DNA of 64,000 bases from assembly GCA_003024785.1 (NCBI GenBank), contig PUQB01000081.1, positions 496,188 to 560,187 on the forward strand, written 5' to 3'. Shown in pieces: positions 49,785 through 64,000 of this stretch. The position numbers were made by a program, and so were the translations under genes. The notes under the pieces were generated by a model that was not told the origin of the DNA, did no database searches, and was given only the letters and a program-made list of their open reading frames with translations. The DNA is from Selaginella tamariscina. Its lineage: Eukaryota > Streptophyta > Lycopodiopsida > Selaginellales > Selaginellaceae. How positions within the stretch are numbered: the stretch's first letter is position 1; every line of letters starts with the position of its first letter.

Positions 49785-50770
49785 GGATGAGAGTACAAAC
49801 ATGGAGATGGAACAACATCTAGGTAAAGTAACATGTGACTTTATTAGGTTGGTGTAGTAGTTGGGGAACAAATGTTCATAGCATTATTAGTAAATATAAA
49901 TTTAGATTTGAAGAAGATGGTAACTTTTGCATCAGATGGTGCTAGTAGTACGGTGGGTTGTAAAACAAGAGTATTACAAGATTAAAAAGATTTTCCTTAA
50001 GAATTCTAGGTGTGCACTATGTTGTTCATAGGGAAGCACTTGCAGTAAGAGATGGTTTCAGTACTCATCCATAACTATTTCAAGTTCTAGACAGACTTGT
50101 TAGGAAAATAAAATCATGACTAGGCAAGAGTGCAATACAAATGTAAGTTTGAAGGAACTATATATATTTTAAACCAGCTTAGTTACATGAAGTACATTGG
50201 TTATCACGTGGCCATATGATGCTATGACTTGTGCAAAGGATGCCAGTGTTGCTAGAACAATGGAAGCTTATAGACAACATAAGATATATTGAATTGACCA
50301 CCTATGAAGTAAGTTAATTTATTATTAATTTATCTTATTTTATTTTTGTTATTCAGGTACAACTATTCATACATTTGCTAAACATGTTTTAACAGAGTTG
50401 AACAAGTTAAATTAATTATTTCAAAGTAATTTAACAAATTGCTCTATGATTGGCAATTATCTAAAGAACGTGATTGATAAATTGAAAGCAAGGTACCTCT
50501 CACGTGATTTTGGTACAGGCTCTCCATATTTTTTAGCTTTTTTATAAAGTTGGTGAAAATGATATTTTGACTTATGAATTCAGTAGTGAAAAGATTATTC
50601 ATATGTTAATTTATGCTTCATTAGACTCTAGAGTTGCATCTTTTGATTTAAATCACAACACTAATTTAAATTGTAAGTATTATATTCAAGATTATTTACT
50701 TCTCAATTTTAATATTATATTTTTTCTATATAGGCGGTGAATTACAAAATTGTGTTTTGAAAGTATAATT
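49785..50770 (+). mobile_element. hAT-like DNA transposon remnant, copy 3
   Basis: Equivalent of the copies in units 1 and 2. The SDGA block is near 49931 and the HREALA block (VVHREALAVRD) near 50022. It is more interrupted than the others (one A lost at 49979, one T gained at 50540). Confidence 0.55.
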
Positions 50771-51549
50771 TTATATTGAAGTAACTATTACAGCCTTGAA
50801 TGAACATTTTACAGACATAATCTTTTTTAATGTTATGAAATTATTTTATTTAAATGTTTACCTTAAGAACGACTGACAATTACTAAGACTTGGCTTGAAA
50901 GGCTCATTAATCAAATCAATATTAATAGCAACATGGTCAACATTTAAGGTTGTTTCAATGAGCTTAAAGATTTTGCTGGTATTTTATTTTGTTCATAATG
51001 CATGAAAATTGGAGTTTCTGCTCATATAACCAGCATTGGTGGAAAATGTTTCCAAATAAGTTTATATTATTTTTTACTTAAATTAACTTTTTTTTGCTAG
51101 ATATAATGAGACTTTGACAAATATGCATGGTGGTGCATGCAAATACTACAGCATACGAACGTAGATTTTTCTTACAAAACGACACTAAATTTGAGATAAA
51201 ATCATTGTTACACATAAAATTCTAGATGTTCTTATTGTTATAATTCTAACTTGGTGGGTTGACTCCATAGATAAAGATTGTAATATATATGGGCAAAAGA
51301 CTTAAGCATTACTGGGTCATCATGACCAATGGCCCTTTCATAAATATCAATTGGCTTTTTGTTTAATTGGTTTGAGGGGAAAGGGAGAAAGGTAACATTT
51401 GGTACTTAAGTAGTCTTGGGTTTGATTTTTATCGAGGAATGAACTTTGAGTAAAGCTCATAAACACTAATTGACCCTTAGTCATGATGATTCAATTATGC
51501 TTGTTGAGTCTTTTGTCCACAATTTTTACCTCGGTAGTCAATCCACCAG

Positions 51550-51890
51550 TTAGAACTATGACACTTATGATGACACTTATGATGACACTTATGATGTTTA
51601 AGCTAAATAGTCCCAAAACTATGACACTTATCATGTTTAAACTAAATAATCCCAAAACTATGACACTTATCATGTTTAAGCTAAATAGTTCATTAAACTA
51701 AATAGTCTCCATCTTGAGCTAGTGGACTGGACTCAAATATTTAATAAGTGGACACTTATGATGTTTAACTTAAATAGTCCCCATCTTAAGCACTAGACTA
51801 AAATATTTAATAAGTGAACACTTATGATGCTTAAGCTAAATAGTCCCGATCTTGAGCTAGTGGACTTGACTAAAATATTTGATAAGTGGT
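51550..51890. repeat. Minisatellite, unit 3
   Basis: Third copy of the ACACTTATGATG minisatellite, with three GACACTTATGAT words. An open 72-codon frame through it (MTLMMTLMM...) is a by-product of the repeat. Confidence 0.75.
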
Positions 51891-52346
51891 GGAGATGAAA
51901 GATCTATGCTTAAAAATGTTATTATTACTTGAATAATAAATCTGTCATTTTTGTTTTGTTCTGTACATATCAAATGAAAATTGTTCATACACAAAGAACC
52001 TGTCGTATGAAAGGTAAAAAAAGAACTGCCTATCAAACAAAAAGTTTAATGCTCTTTTTAAATTTATGCCTTGGTGACCATTGGATTCTTTCAAGATATC
52101 ACGTACAGGTGCATCGTCGTCTGAACAGTTCTTACTTAAGAAAGGAAAGTGTATGATACTGTACATGTGTAAACTTCAATTAGATTCAATGACAAGTCAT
52201 GTTACATACACATATATACAGATGGTGCGTGAGCGTGTGTGCATCTACAAATAAGCCACACAAAAATGCCTGGCTAGACTTTGTACCCAGACTTTGACTC
52301 CTAGAGATTAATATATACTCATGTCACTGCAGGAACACACAGAAAT

Positions 52347-54041
52347 ATGTGGTTCATCATACTCTTGTTGTACAGCATTTGTACGGCTGTGTCCATTCCT
52401 TCTCAACAGGATCTCTTAGCTTTACTCTCATTCAAGGAGAAGCTCCTAGGGAACCCTTTACCGAGTTGGAGTTTAAACAACAGTTTAACAGCATGGGAAG
52501 GTGTTCGGCTCAGCACCGAACAATATATAGAGTTAAACCTCTCATCTCGAGATTTGAGGGGGATTATCTCCAGTCTGGTGCAGCCTTCTCTCGATGAAGC
52601 GTATCAATCTCTCCAACAACAATCTAAGTGGTGAGTTTCCGTGGTGCACGGACCCTAGCAAGAGCAGCATTGAGGTACTCGACTTGTCCGGAAACCACTT
52701 GGGAGGTGAACTCCCCAAAAACATGAGGAGTGCAACTCTTAAGGAGCTCAACTTGGGATTGAACAACTTCACAGGCAACTTAACTCTGGCTTTCGGAGCA
52801 ATGCCAGCTCTCCATATGCTTGACATCGGCTGGAGCTCCCTCCGGGGTCCTATTCCCATCAATATATGCGACAAACTTCCCCGTCTAGTCTCGTTTTCTC
52901 TCTCTTCCAACTCGATAAGTGGTAGTATTCCGGAGTCCCTCTCAAACTGCAGTTTACTCAACTGGATCTACCTTAACAACAACTTGATTTCTGGATCCAT
53001 CCCTCAAAGTCTGCCTAGGAACTTGCTTGAAGCAGACATCTCACACAACTTGTTATCAGGTTGGATCCCGCAAACCATCTCAAACTGCACTTTCTTGAAG
53101 CGACTCGATGCAGGATTCAATAATCTCACAGGTACACTTCCGAGCACTTTCGGTAACCTCTCAAATCTTATGTATCTCGCCTTGCATTACAACAACATGT
53201 ATGGTGAAGTTCTTCCCAATGCCATGATGAGCACAACATGGAAGTGCTCTCGCTGGGTAGCAACAGTTTTACTGGTCCCATTCCACAATCGTACGCTCCT
53301 GCATTCTCTCAAAGTGTTAACCCTGCAGAATGGTTTGCAAGGTGAAATTCCGCACTGGCTAGGCAACTTTAGCGAGCTTTTCAAATTAAATTGTCAGGTA
53401 ATGACTTAACGGGGAAATACCAGTACAGCTTGGAAACCTGAGGTCTCTCCAGACAGAGCTTCGAGTCAGAAAGCTTGACTGCTGCAACATTACATTCACA
53501 CTGCAGGGCGGGCAGAGCAACGGGCTGAACCAGTTTGCGACTTGTATTGATCTCTCTAACAACAGACTGACTGGCAGCATCCCCAGTGAGCTCGGAAGTT
53601 GCAAGGCCTGCAATGGTTACTCATGTCCAACAATCTCTGTCCGGTGAGATACCACTTTCGCTGAGGAATATATATTCCTTGGAACGTCTCAACTTGTCCA
53701 ACAACAAACTTACTGGGCACATTCCTGGGGAGCTGGGTGATTTAAACTTCCTGTCAGAGTTTGATGTATCTTACAACTTACTCACAGGTGTCATTCCATA
53801 TGACCATCAACTCGCTACCTTCGGAGCTTCTTCTTACCAAGGAAACCCAGCTCTGTGTGGGCGTCCACTGAATACGACCTGTGTCACATCTTCTGTGGCC
53901 CAACGAAAGCAACGGGGAAATACAGGACTGCATATATCTCTTGTTATTGGTGGCATAGTTGGGTTTGTACTTGGACTTTATGTTACCTTCGTTTCGTTGC
54001 CTGCTTGCTTCCCTAGAACACTCGTGTTCCAAAGAAAATAA
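52347..54041 (+). CDS. LRR receptor-like protein, copy 4 (least interrupted)
   Basis: Most readable copy. Leader [19 protein letters not shown]-cap, then a 271-codon open stretch (52594-53409) with about nine LRRs: [73 protein letters not shown], and more. The region 53228-53330 carries the alternative LRR also found in copy 3. After breaks near 53234, 53330 and 53390, the last 151 codons (53586-54041) hold two LRRs, the [14 protein letters not shown] cap, a membrane segment ([19 protein letters not shown]) and the tail [10 protein letters not shown]. No kinase domain follows, so it is a receptor-like protein rather than a receptor kinase. Confidence 0.78.
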
Positions 54042-54241
54042 GTCAGTCCGGACCTGTATTATTTTTACGAAAGTGAAGTAGGAAAAGGCATGCATATAAT
54101 ATAAGCCGTCTGTATGGCGTACATAATACACAAACAATATAAAGCAAGGTCTAATAACACGCGTTCACGCATAAACTTTCGTGTCTTCTCTTTCTCATGT
54201 ACAAGTTCTCCCGTTCTCTGCATCTCAGGCACACACACACA

Positions 54242-54277
<36 letters not shown>

Positions 54278-55025
54278 CATGTCTACAAAAGCATTTTCAT
54301 AATATGCATCAAAAACAAACTTATGCCTACACACGTCTCTTCAACACCCTGCATTCTACTTGTATTCTAGTTGGGAACGCTTCACACGTATCAAATATGG
54401 GATACATCCATACACACACATATACAGAGAGAGACACGTCTGTGTGTATGTATCATACACGTAATATATACCTTGAATCTTTCAGTCAACAACAACTCCA
54501 ACGAGCGCTTCAAAACCTGTTTAGGGCACAAGTGGTAAATTCTAAGTATAAATTAACGATCAATTTATTAAGAATATATATTTTATAATATATATCTCAC
54601 ACCGAAATAATTAAATCTATTATTCTGAAATATGTATAACCTATATATATTATTAAGTTGCGTTTTATACAAAACATCTAGAATATGTCACCGTGTATAT
54701 GCATGTGTGCACATATTTTGCTTAACATGTTTTATATTTTGGTTAACATGTTTTATTATTGAGTGTTTAACACAATGGCGTGTGCGTGTGCGTGTGTGTG
54801 AGAGAGAGTTATATTAAGTGAAGTTCATTTAGCATGCAGAAACTAGCTCAAAGTTAAATAAAACAACTAAAATTGCAACGCGTGTATCTACATAATCCTG
54901 TAACCACTCTTTATATGCTACCCACAGACACATAGCGTTAATTAACCCAGGTTTGTTTTAACTTAATTAATCCATATTATTCATAATTAAGTACGAGTTA
55001 GTTATACATCATCACCTAGGGCTCC
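54042..55025. other. Intergenic region LRR 4 to protease 4
   Basis: As in unit 3: a self-complementary (AC)n(GT)n tract at 54232-54274, a second CA/TG region near 54410-54470, an AT-rich middle, and GAGAGAG at 54800. No gene seen. Confidence 0.6.
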
Positions 55026-57982
55026 ATGAACGCTCTCAACATATGCATTCTCGTGCACTGTTTGATACTTAGATTATCAAGGGCATGCCATGACCACCAC
55101 ATCTGTCTACGTACACACACAATCGATACACGCAGAGTTTCTAACTTGTCTACTTCCGAAATGCAGCCAATACTCCCTCAAGATACTACACATTATACAC
55201 ATAACTGCATGTATAGCAAGTTAAGTAAGCAGTTAATTATCAAACTTACCGGCAGGCACCATAGTGCAGCTGCTGTTCAAGACCTAAAGAAGCTCGGTTG
55301 TACCGTGATTGGTTACCTTCCAAGTTATAGCTGGAGCGTTATGGTTCAGAGGATGTACAAGTGGACAGTCTCAAGCACCTAGAAGGTGTTTCATGGATTG
55401 GCAAGTACAGGCCACAGTACAAAATCTCCCAGAATGGGACCTGTTAATAACCAAGGTAATCTAAAATATTAATTTTTTCTTATTATTGTTAGTAATTTTT
55501 ATTTATTATTAATTAGAATGCTAAGATCAATATAAATTATATTATTTTGATGTAAACTACAAAGTAATAAGTCTGGTGAACAATTTTGTCTGCAGTAAAC
55601 AGTAAAATTCTTTGTTATTATTTAATAATTATTTATTGAAATGCTAAACATTTTAAATCTAATTTTCAGGGAGAATATGAGCAACAGCAAAAACTGTTTG
55701 TTTTTTGATATGAAGTGTGTAATAGGAACTGTTTTAACAGCTGCAAAGTAAGCCAGTGTGTATGTGTGCTCACACACACACACACACACACGCTTATGTG
55801 GAGTTTTCTATGCATAGAGCGTTCGCCCATTGTGATATATTGCAAGAGTTAATAGAGAGTTGGCAAGAAGGACTAGCAAATGCACACATTATTAATGTAA
55901 ACATGAGCAAGCTTGGGGACCATGCAGTGAAGATAGCGATACCAATTCGCTATATTAAACAGGCTGTTGTGTGGCTTTCGGAACAGGAGTGGGTGACGTG
56001 GCTCTCTCCCGCGTTCAGGGCTCAAGTGGGGAACATGTTCTCATCGTCTATACAGCAGAGTGGTGCGTATGTACCTCTGGAGAAAGGAGCTCCTTTTGCG
56101 CCTGCTCGACCTCTTTGGGCCATCGGTATCATGGGGCAGTCACAAATTATTGGTGTTGGCGATAGTGGGGTTGACTTGCTAAGGTACGTTACACACACGC
56201 ACACGCACACGCACACTCACGCTCTATGCTAACGTTGCTAAGCAGCTGTTACTTTCGAGACGAGCAAGTATCAACTCCGGGTCCAGAACACAGGAAGGTG
56301 GTGTCGTATAGAGTGATGTGGGGTGGGGATCAACTGGATACTTACGGGCATGGAACACATGTTGCGGGTTCGATTCTCGGGCACTGCCAAATCGTTCTCT
56401 CAGTGACTACAGTGTAGAGTCGAGTAAATACAATGGGATGGCTCCCCACGCAAGACTTGCTTTTACAGATGTTGGTGTTGGTAAAACACCTATGTTACTC
56501 CTCCCGTGGACCTTGAAGACTACTATTGGTATGCCCCGTGCGTGCGTGCGTGTGTGTGTGCGCATGCGTGCGTGTCTTTCACTTGTTTATTTTCAGATGG
56601 ATAACACAGGCACGCGTATAGTATGGGTGCAAGGATTCATAGCGATTCGTGGACAACAGGAGACACTTCCTACAACATCATGTCATCCAGTGTGGATGCT
56701 TTACTACAAACAATCCTGTAAGGAGACTCTCTCTCTCTCTCACACACACACACACTCTAACTTTCTTATCAGCTATTTCTGCCTATCTTTTCCGCTGGAA
56801 ATGCTGGCTCAATCCACTCAACGGAAGGTTAGTGCTTTACACGCACGCACACGCATACACACACACACACACGAACGAATATTATGTTTCTGCAGGAACA
56901 ATCAGCTCACCAGCTATGTCGAAGAACAGTTTAACTGTAGGAGCTACTTTGGGTGAACAGTTTGATAACATGGCAAGTTTCTCATCATGGGGTCCGACTT
57001 CGGATGGAAGGCTTAAACCCGATATTGTAGCACCAGGTATGAGCATACAAATCATGTTATATACATGTATACAAGTAGTATATGTGTTTTATATACATGT
57101 GAGTACACACACACAAAAGATTTATTTGTAGTACATGAAGCAGGTGACAGGATCATCTCAGCAAAGAGCAACGTGGACTCTCAAGAACCGACCTGTAAAA
57201 CCTTAGGTTGATTATAAGTCGCATATCTCGTTTATCTACAGATACTTAGATTGTTACTACGCAGTTCTATCTGGGACTTCAATGTCAGCACCAATCACAG
57301 CTGGTGGAGCGGCACTTGTCCGGCAATACTTCGTGGACGGCTTCTACCCAACTGGATCCAAGGTGTGTGTGTGTGTGTGTTGGTGTTACATGTCCTTATA
57401 TTATTGCATATTAGGTACTTGCACATTCTCGTGAACCGTCTGGGGCTCTGCTAAAAGCCGTTCTTATCAATGGAGCAATGCGCTTACAAGGCCTAAATGG
57501 TATATATAAATAATGTACTCTTTCTCACGCGCACACACGTACACACACACACTTACAGGTGTTGGAGTTGGCATAGATCCTCCTCCATCCTACAATCAGG
57601 GGTACGGGCGCATAGACTTAGTGAATACACTATACCTTCCTGCTCACAACACACTGAAGCTCTACGTTGATGAAGGTTTGCCTGTGAAGACACATTTCGG
57701 TCACAAGTACTGCTTTTCTTGTGCATCCGGCTCTGGTGACTTAAAGTTCACACTCGTCTGGTATATATATACATGTATACATATACATTTATATTATTAT
57801 TATGTGTTGATGGTTTTATGCAGGTATGATCCACCAGTTTCACCGGCTGCTAGTGTTATTTTGGTAAACGACTTGGATTTAAAAGTGATTGATCCAGATT
57901 CTAAAAACTGTATGGAAATGGTGGTCTTTCTCCAGACAGAATGAACAATGTCGAACAGGTTAGAAACTGCAGTTAATCCTTT

Positions 57983-58026
<44 letters not shown>

Positions 58027-60210
58027 GATCGAAGTTCTTACAGATACTGTCCAGGTTTCAGTTCCTTATCCACTTTCAGGGATGTATACTGCAGAGGTTT
58101 ACGGTTATCATGTGCCTGAGCTAGGTGCAAATGCATTGGGACAACCATTTGCTTTTGTAGCTCGGGGGCCTCTCTCTCAAACACCATGTCTGGGTACGAC
58201 ATCGCATAAACTGTTCATTTGTATACATATTACACACACACACACACTTTGCTACAGTGGTGGACGTAACGGAGGCACCGCTACATGTGAGTAACAATAA
58301 TGAGGTGCACATTGTGATGAAAGGCACTTATGGTGAGAATGTTGCGTGGTATTGTAAGTTGAATGGGACATCTAATTGTCACGATTGGAAGCTTTGTAAC
58401 GAGGGAAGAAAGGATAGTGTTGTGTATGTTGCTCGACACTTGGACGATGGATACTATACTTTCTCTGTTCAAGCAAGAGAGAGCAGGTATATATACACCT
58501 AGTATCTTTACCCTTACCCTTAGGGTTTTAAATAGTTACATTATATTGCAGCTACATGAACACAGCATATTCAGCAGTTTCTACAATCAACTTCACAATT
58601 GACACGGAGCCTCCACATACCATTCTCCTCTCTTCATCAACCTCACAACTTCCACCTTTGAGTTCAAGTCCAATTCAACAGACCTCGACCATTTTGAATG
58701 TAGACTTACAGGAACACATAGCACTCCTTGGGAGCCCTGCACCTCCCCTGCATCTTATGAGGCAGACACAGACGGGAGCTATACATTACATGTACGAGCA
58801 GTGGACAATGCAGGTAACTACGATGCTCATCCGATCTCTATCAGCTGGATTGTACACAGAGAATTCCCAAGGGCCAAATTGGTGACTGCACTTTCAAAAG
58901 ATATAACCAACAGCAGTAACTGCAGTTTCTTCTTCGAGCTGGACATCCTCGGTCTGCCAGGAAAGGGACAACCGACGTGGAGCTGCCGACTAGATTCCGG
59001 TGACCGAATACATGCGGTTTTCAACTGGAGGGCTTGCTCCTCGCCGTACCATATTACCAGCTTGGTTGACGGATGGTATGCGTTCAGCGTGAGGGCAGTA
59101 GAAGAAGAAGGATGGGGTGGACTTAGCAGCATTCCAGATACACAGTTCTTTACTATAGATACGATTCCTCCTCAAGTGGCTTTCTTTGCTGTGCCTCCTC
59201 ACTCGGTTTCGCTTGTGACTTATGCTTTTGACACTTCTGAGGAGGCTCTCACTACATGTTCGTTGCATAAGGTGTATGAGAACATAAGATGGGAGAACTG
59301 TACAAGTCCGGTGACTTACAGGAACTTGGAGGATGGCATATACTTGTTCAATGTACAGGCGCATGATATGGCTGGAAATACTGGAAATATCACGCACCGG
59401 CTGCTTGTGGACACGCTAGCTCCGTCCCTAGTGAACTTCAGCATCGTACAATCTGATATTGAGTTTGTTGTAACTGAGTTTGCTTTTGAAGATGCATCAT
59501 CTGGAGTTTCAACTTGTTTCTGCAGTATTGCCCGTGGTAAACACCACACACGCACACACAGAGTTATGAATGCATGTGTTTCGTGTGGTATGCAGGCACT
59601 CGTGCTCCGATTTGGTTACCATGTTCAAGCCCATGGAGAGCTGAAAAGCTGCAGCTTTCTCCCAATGTAGAGTATGTATTCGCAGTGAAAGCTGAAGACG
59701 GAGTCTCTAATGCAGCATTCGTGCAACGCAAGTTCAAGCTGGATGCTCCAAACACAAGCTGGAGTTACCAAGGTTCTTGCCCGGATACTTACACTTGGGA
59801 AAGAAACTTCACGTTTGCATTTAAATCTCAACAGTCTGTGGTGTGTAATGTGGACGAGAAAAACGTGCATATGTGCACGAGCCCATACATTGTTGAAGGT
59901 TTAGCAGATGGCAAGCATAGTTTTAAAGTGAGGCTTGCTTCTTCACATAACGCTTGGAGTGGCTGCTCTTGGTTTGTAGGTAAGTACAGAAGTCTTCGTG
60001 TGTGTGTGTGTTTTCCATGATAAACACTACGCTTAAACCCCCAGATTAACGTATGTTTATGCAGACACACATCCACCAACCAGTTTTATCCGTGTGAGTG
60101 ACCAGAACACTTTAAGTCCAAGTTTTGAGCTTGATGGGAATGATGGTGTTGGAATCCAGAAGTTCGAGTGTATGCTGCAAGCAATGGAATCCCAGGTATG
60201 CACTTTAGAA

Positions 60211-60265
<55 letters not shown>

Positions 60266-60882
60266 CTTCTGATGTTTACTTATCGAAGGAAACGAACAAG
60301 TTTGTGCATTCGTGGAAAGACTGTGGAAGGCTTGTAACATATAATATACTTCCTAGCTCACTCTACTTGTTTCATGCACGAGCTATTGATTTTGCTGGAA
60401 ATATAGAGCCAAACCCGCCACACACCTTCTTCCTTGTCAATTACAGGCTTGTTTATCTCAACAGTTTCTTCCCTGTCCATGGGTTTCCCACATCACACGC
60501 TAATTATCATGTTTGTCACACTCCAGTGTGTGTGTGTGTGTGTGTGTGTGTGTTGTGTGTCATTGTTTACATGCATATATACAAAGATACATACATATGC
60601 AGGTCTTTGCATGTTACTAGTACAGGAGAATGGAACCGTGGCTGCAACTCATGATGGGGTCTCATAGCAGTATTTCCGGCTTCTAGTTTACCACACGAGT
60701 ATGTTGGCTTAATCACATCTGGTTATACACAAACAATGCTTAGTGAGAGTGCTTTAGACGAAGGTTTTCAAGGAATCTTATGTTTGCCACTCTCCAATAT
60801 CTCACGTTTGATCATTTCCACTACAAGAGCTGTCCTGCTCATGCTTAGATATCACAGGTGTGTGTGCGTGCGTGTTGTGATG

Positions 60883-60939
<57 letters not shown>

Positions 60940-61332
60940 TGGTCTAGAGACAAGCCAAGGGGAAAGGAAATACCACTTATAATTTCAAGGGATGCGAGTT
61001 CTCAGCTAGTCACAGGAGAGAGAAGAATTGTATATACCAGAGAGTCAGGGATTTCCTTAACAACAACTTGGGAGTTTGTCAGTGACGACGAGTACTTTGA
61101 TGAAGGTGGTCAGTTTGCAACCACAAATGTCACAAAAGCTGGATCTTACATGGTTATAGGTATATTCTTATATACTCATATATTATGTATAATGTAATTG
61201 CATTTGTTAACTTAATGTTTGCATTTAGCAGAGGTTTATGGTGAGGCACCGATGGTGGTGAATGGGCTTGCACCGTCGACCATGGTAAACTTCTGGTTGG
61301 TTATGGTGGTACTCTTGTTTGAAGCCTTGTAG
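55026..61332 (+). CDS. Secreted GPI-anchored S8 subtilase, copy 4
   Basis: Same gene at the right end of the array. Exon 4 reads correctly through CYFRDEQVSTPGPEHRKVV, SYRVMWGGDQLDTYGHGTHV and AGSILGHC before two additional bases near 56388. Other small losses: one C near 55347, one C near 55430, three bases near 55706 (one Asp codon lost), and single bases near 56485, 56603, 56701, 56838 and 57902. Exon 15 has its own version of the second Ig repeat (FECRLTGTHSTPWEPCTSP for FECRLTHNTLWEPCTSP, about 58690-58740). The exon carrying repeats 3-5 (58801-59540) is open. The last exon differs at one residue (MVVNGLAPSTMVNFWLV). The GPI-like tail and stop are intact. Confidence 0.78.
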
Positions 61333-61347
61333 TATTCGTTGTTTTAG

Positions 61348-61358
61348 GCGTATAGAAA

Positions 61359-61414
<56 letters not shown>

Positions 61415-61572
61415 ATTGAAAGTATATTTTAAATATAAAATTTTCCCGCTGTATAATATTCAAATTTGTATGTGTATAGAAACATCTCTCTCTCTCTCAC
61501 ACACACACAAAGTATATTTTAAATATAAAGTTTTCGCTGTATATTCAAATGTTTTGTCATGTGTATAGAAGC

Positions 61573-61610
<38 letters not shown>

Positions 61611-61694
61611 TTGAAAATATATTTTAAATATTAAATTTTCCCGCTGTATAATATTCAAATGTTTATCTCTCAGGCTTGTATGTGTATAGAAACA

Positions 61695-61730
<36 letters not shown>

Positions 61731-61821
61731 GCACACACGCACACACGCACATTGAAAGTATATTTTAAATATAAAGTTTTCGCGCTGTATATTCAAATGT
61801 TTTGGCATGTGTATAGAAACA

Positions 61822-61879
<58 letters not shown>

Positions 61880-61959
61880 AAATATATTTTAAATATTAAA
61901 TTTTCCCGCTGTATAATATTCAAATGTTTATCTCTCAGGCTTGTATGTGTATAGAAACA

Positions 61960-61991
<32 letters not shown>

Positions 61992-62165
61992 GCACACACG
62001 CACACACGCACATTGAAAGTATATTTTAAATATAAAGTTTTCGCGCTGTATATTCAAATGTTTTGGCATGTGTATAGAAACATCTCTCTCTCTCTCTCCG
62101 CACACACACACACCACTCACGCACTGAAGGTATATTTTAAATATAAATTCTCGCGCTGTATATTC
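61348..62165. repeat. VNTR of (TC)n(AC)n modules, unit 4 (expanded)
   Basis: Seven modules instead of five: a pair of modules (TC/AC with TTTTCCCGCTG, then with GTTTTCGCGCTG) is duplicated around 61555-62060. It lies in the 3' flanks of protease copy 4 and the full FNR gene, so it may differ in the FNR transcript compared with the fragments. Confidence 0.85.
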
Positions 62166-62208
62166 AGATGTTATATCGTCAAATCGTACATGCTTTCGTG
62201 TTATTACA

Positions 62209-64000
<1,792 letters not shown>

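Larger units (their letters stand above)
38715..52077 (+). repeat. Tandem array unit 3
   Basis: Unit of about 13.36 kb with the same order of parts. It lacks both private insertions of unit 2 and shares a block of LRR variants with unit 4 (about 39590-40020). Confidence 0.9.
49243..52077. repeat. Unit 3 spacer segment
   Basis: Third copy of segment X. Besides the hAT remnant and minisatellite, only AT-rich DNA. It is closest to the unit 2 version (CAGCATTGG, CACAGAATAAAGATG). Confidence 0.7.

Overview
The window looks like nuclear DNA of a land plant. One complete-looking run of exons at the right end encodes chloroplast ferredoxin-NADP+ reductase (FNR). TTTAGGG telomere-type repeats and AAACCCTAA telo-boxes occur. 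The genes are cut by short GT-AG introns, and an LRR receptor-like protein of plant type is present. Short introns and a tag-like S8 protease would suit a lycophyte (Selaginella-like) or a bryophyte, but the species is inference only.

Left part (1-10813), repeat-rich. Two arrays of the palindrome GGCGGGATTAATCCCGCC lie at about 121-885 and 5305-6115. Between them are microsatellite-rich modules, a broken Ty3/gypsy-type retrotransposon fragment (about 1306-2258) set inside those modules, a minisatellite around ATGGATCATGCATGG with an embedded telomeric repeat, and an AT-rich tandem repeat of about 330 bp. A decayed transposase-derived gene follows (6255-9038), then about 1.8 kb of AT-rich DNA with no gene seen.

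Right part (10814-64000), a tandem segmental array of four units of about 13.4 kb (starts near 10814, 25263, 38715 and 52078). Each unit holds, left to right on the + strand, a single-exon LRR receptor-like protein (RLP) gene, then a roughly 21-exon gene for a secreted S8 subtilase with seven bacterial-type Cys-containing Ig-like repeats and a GPI-anchor-like tail, then on the - strand the last two exons of FNR. Units 1-3 continue with about 2.8 kb holding a hAT-like transposase remnant and a minisatellite. In unit 4 the FNR exons join the rest of a real FNR gene that runs off the right edge. The first unit also carries an extra, internally deleted LRR copy and an inverted scrap of the protease gene.

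All four RLP and protease copies carry small indels at different places, mostly in homopolymers and dinucleotide runs. The FNR gene, expected to be essential, lacks one base in an exon. I therefore suspect that many of these breaks are consensus errors of a long-read assembly rather than true pseudogenization. If functional, the RLP and the protease are both predicted to act at the cell surface and have been co-amplified, which recalls plant immune receptor/protease pairs; that link is inference.
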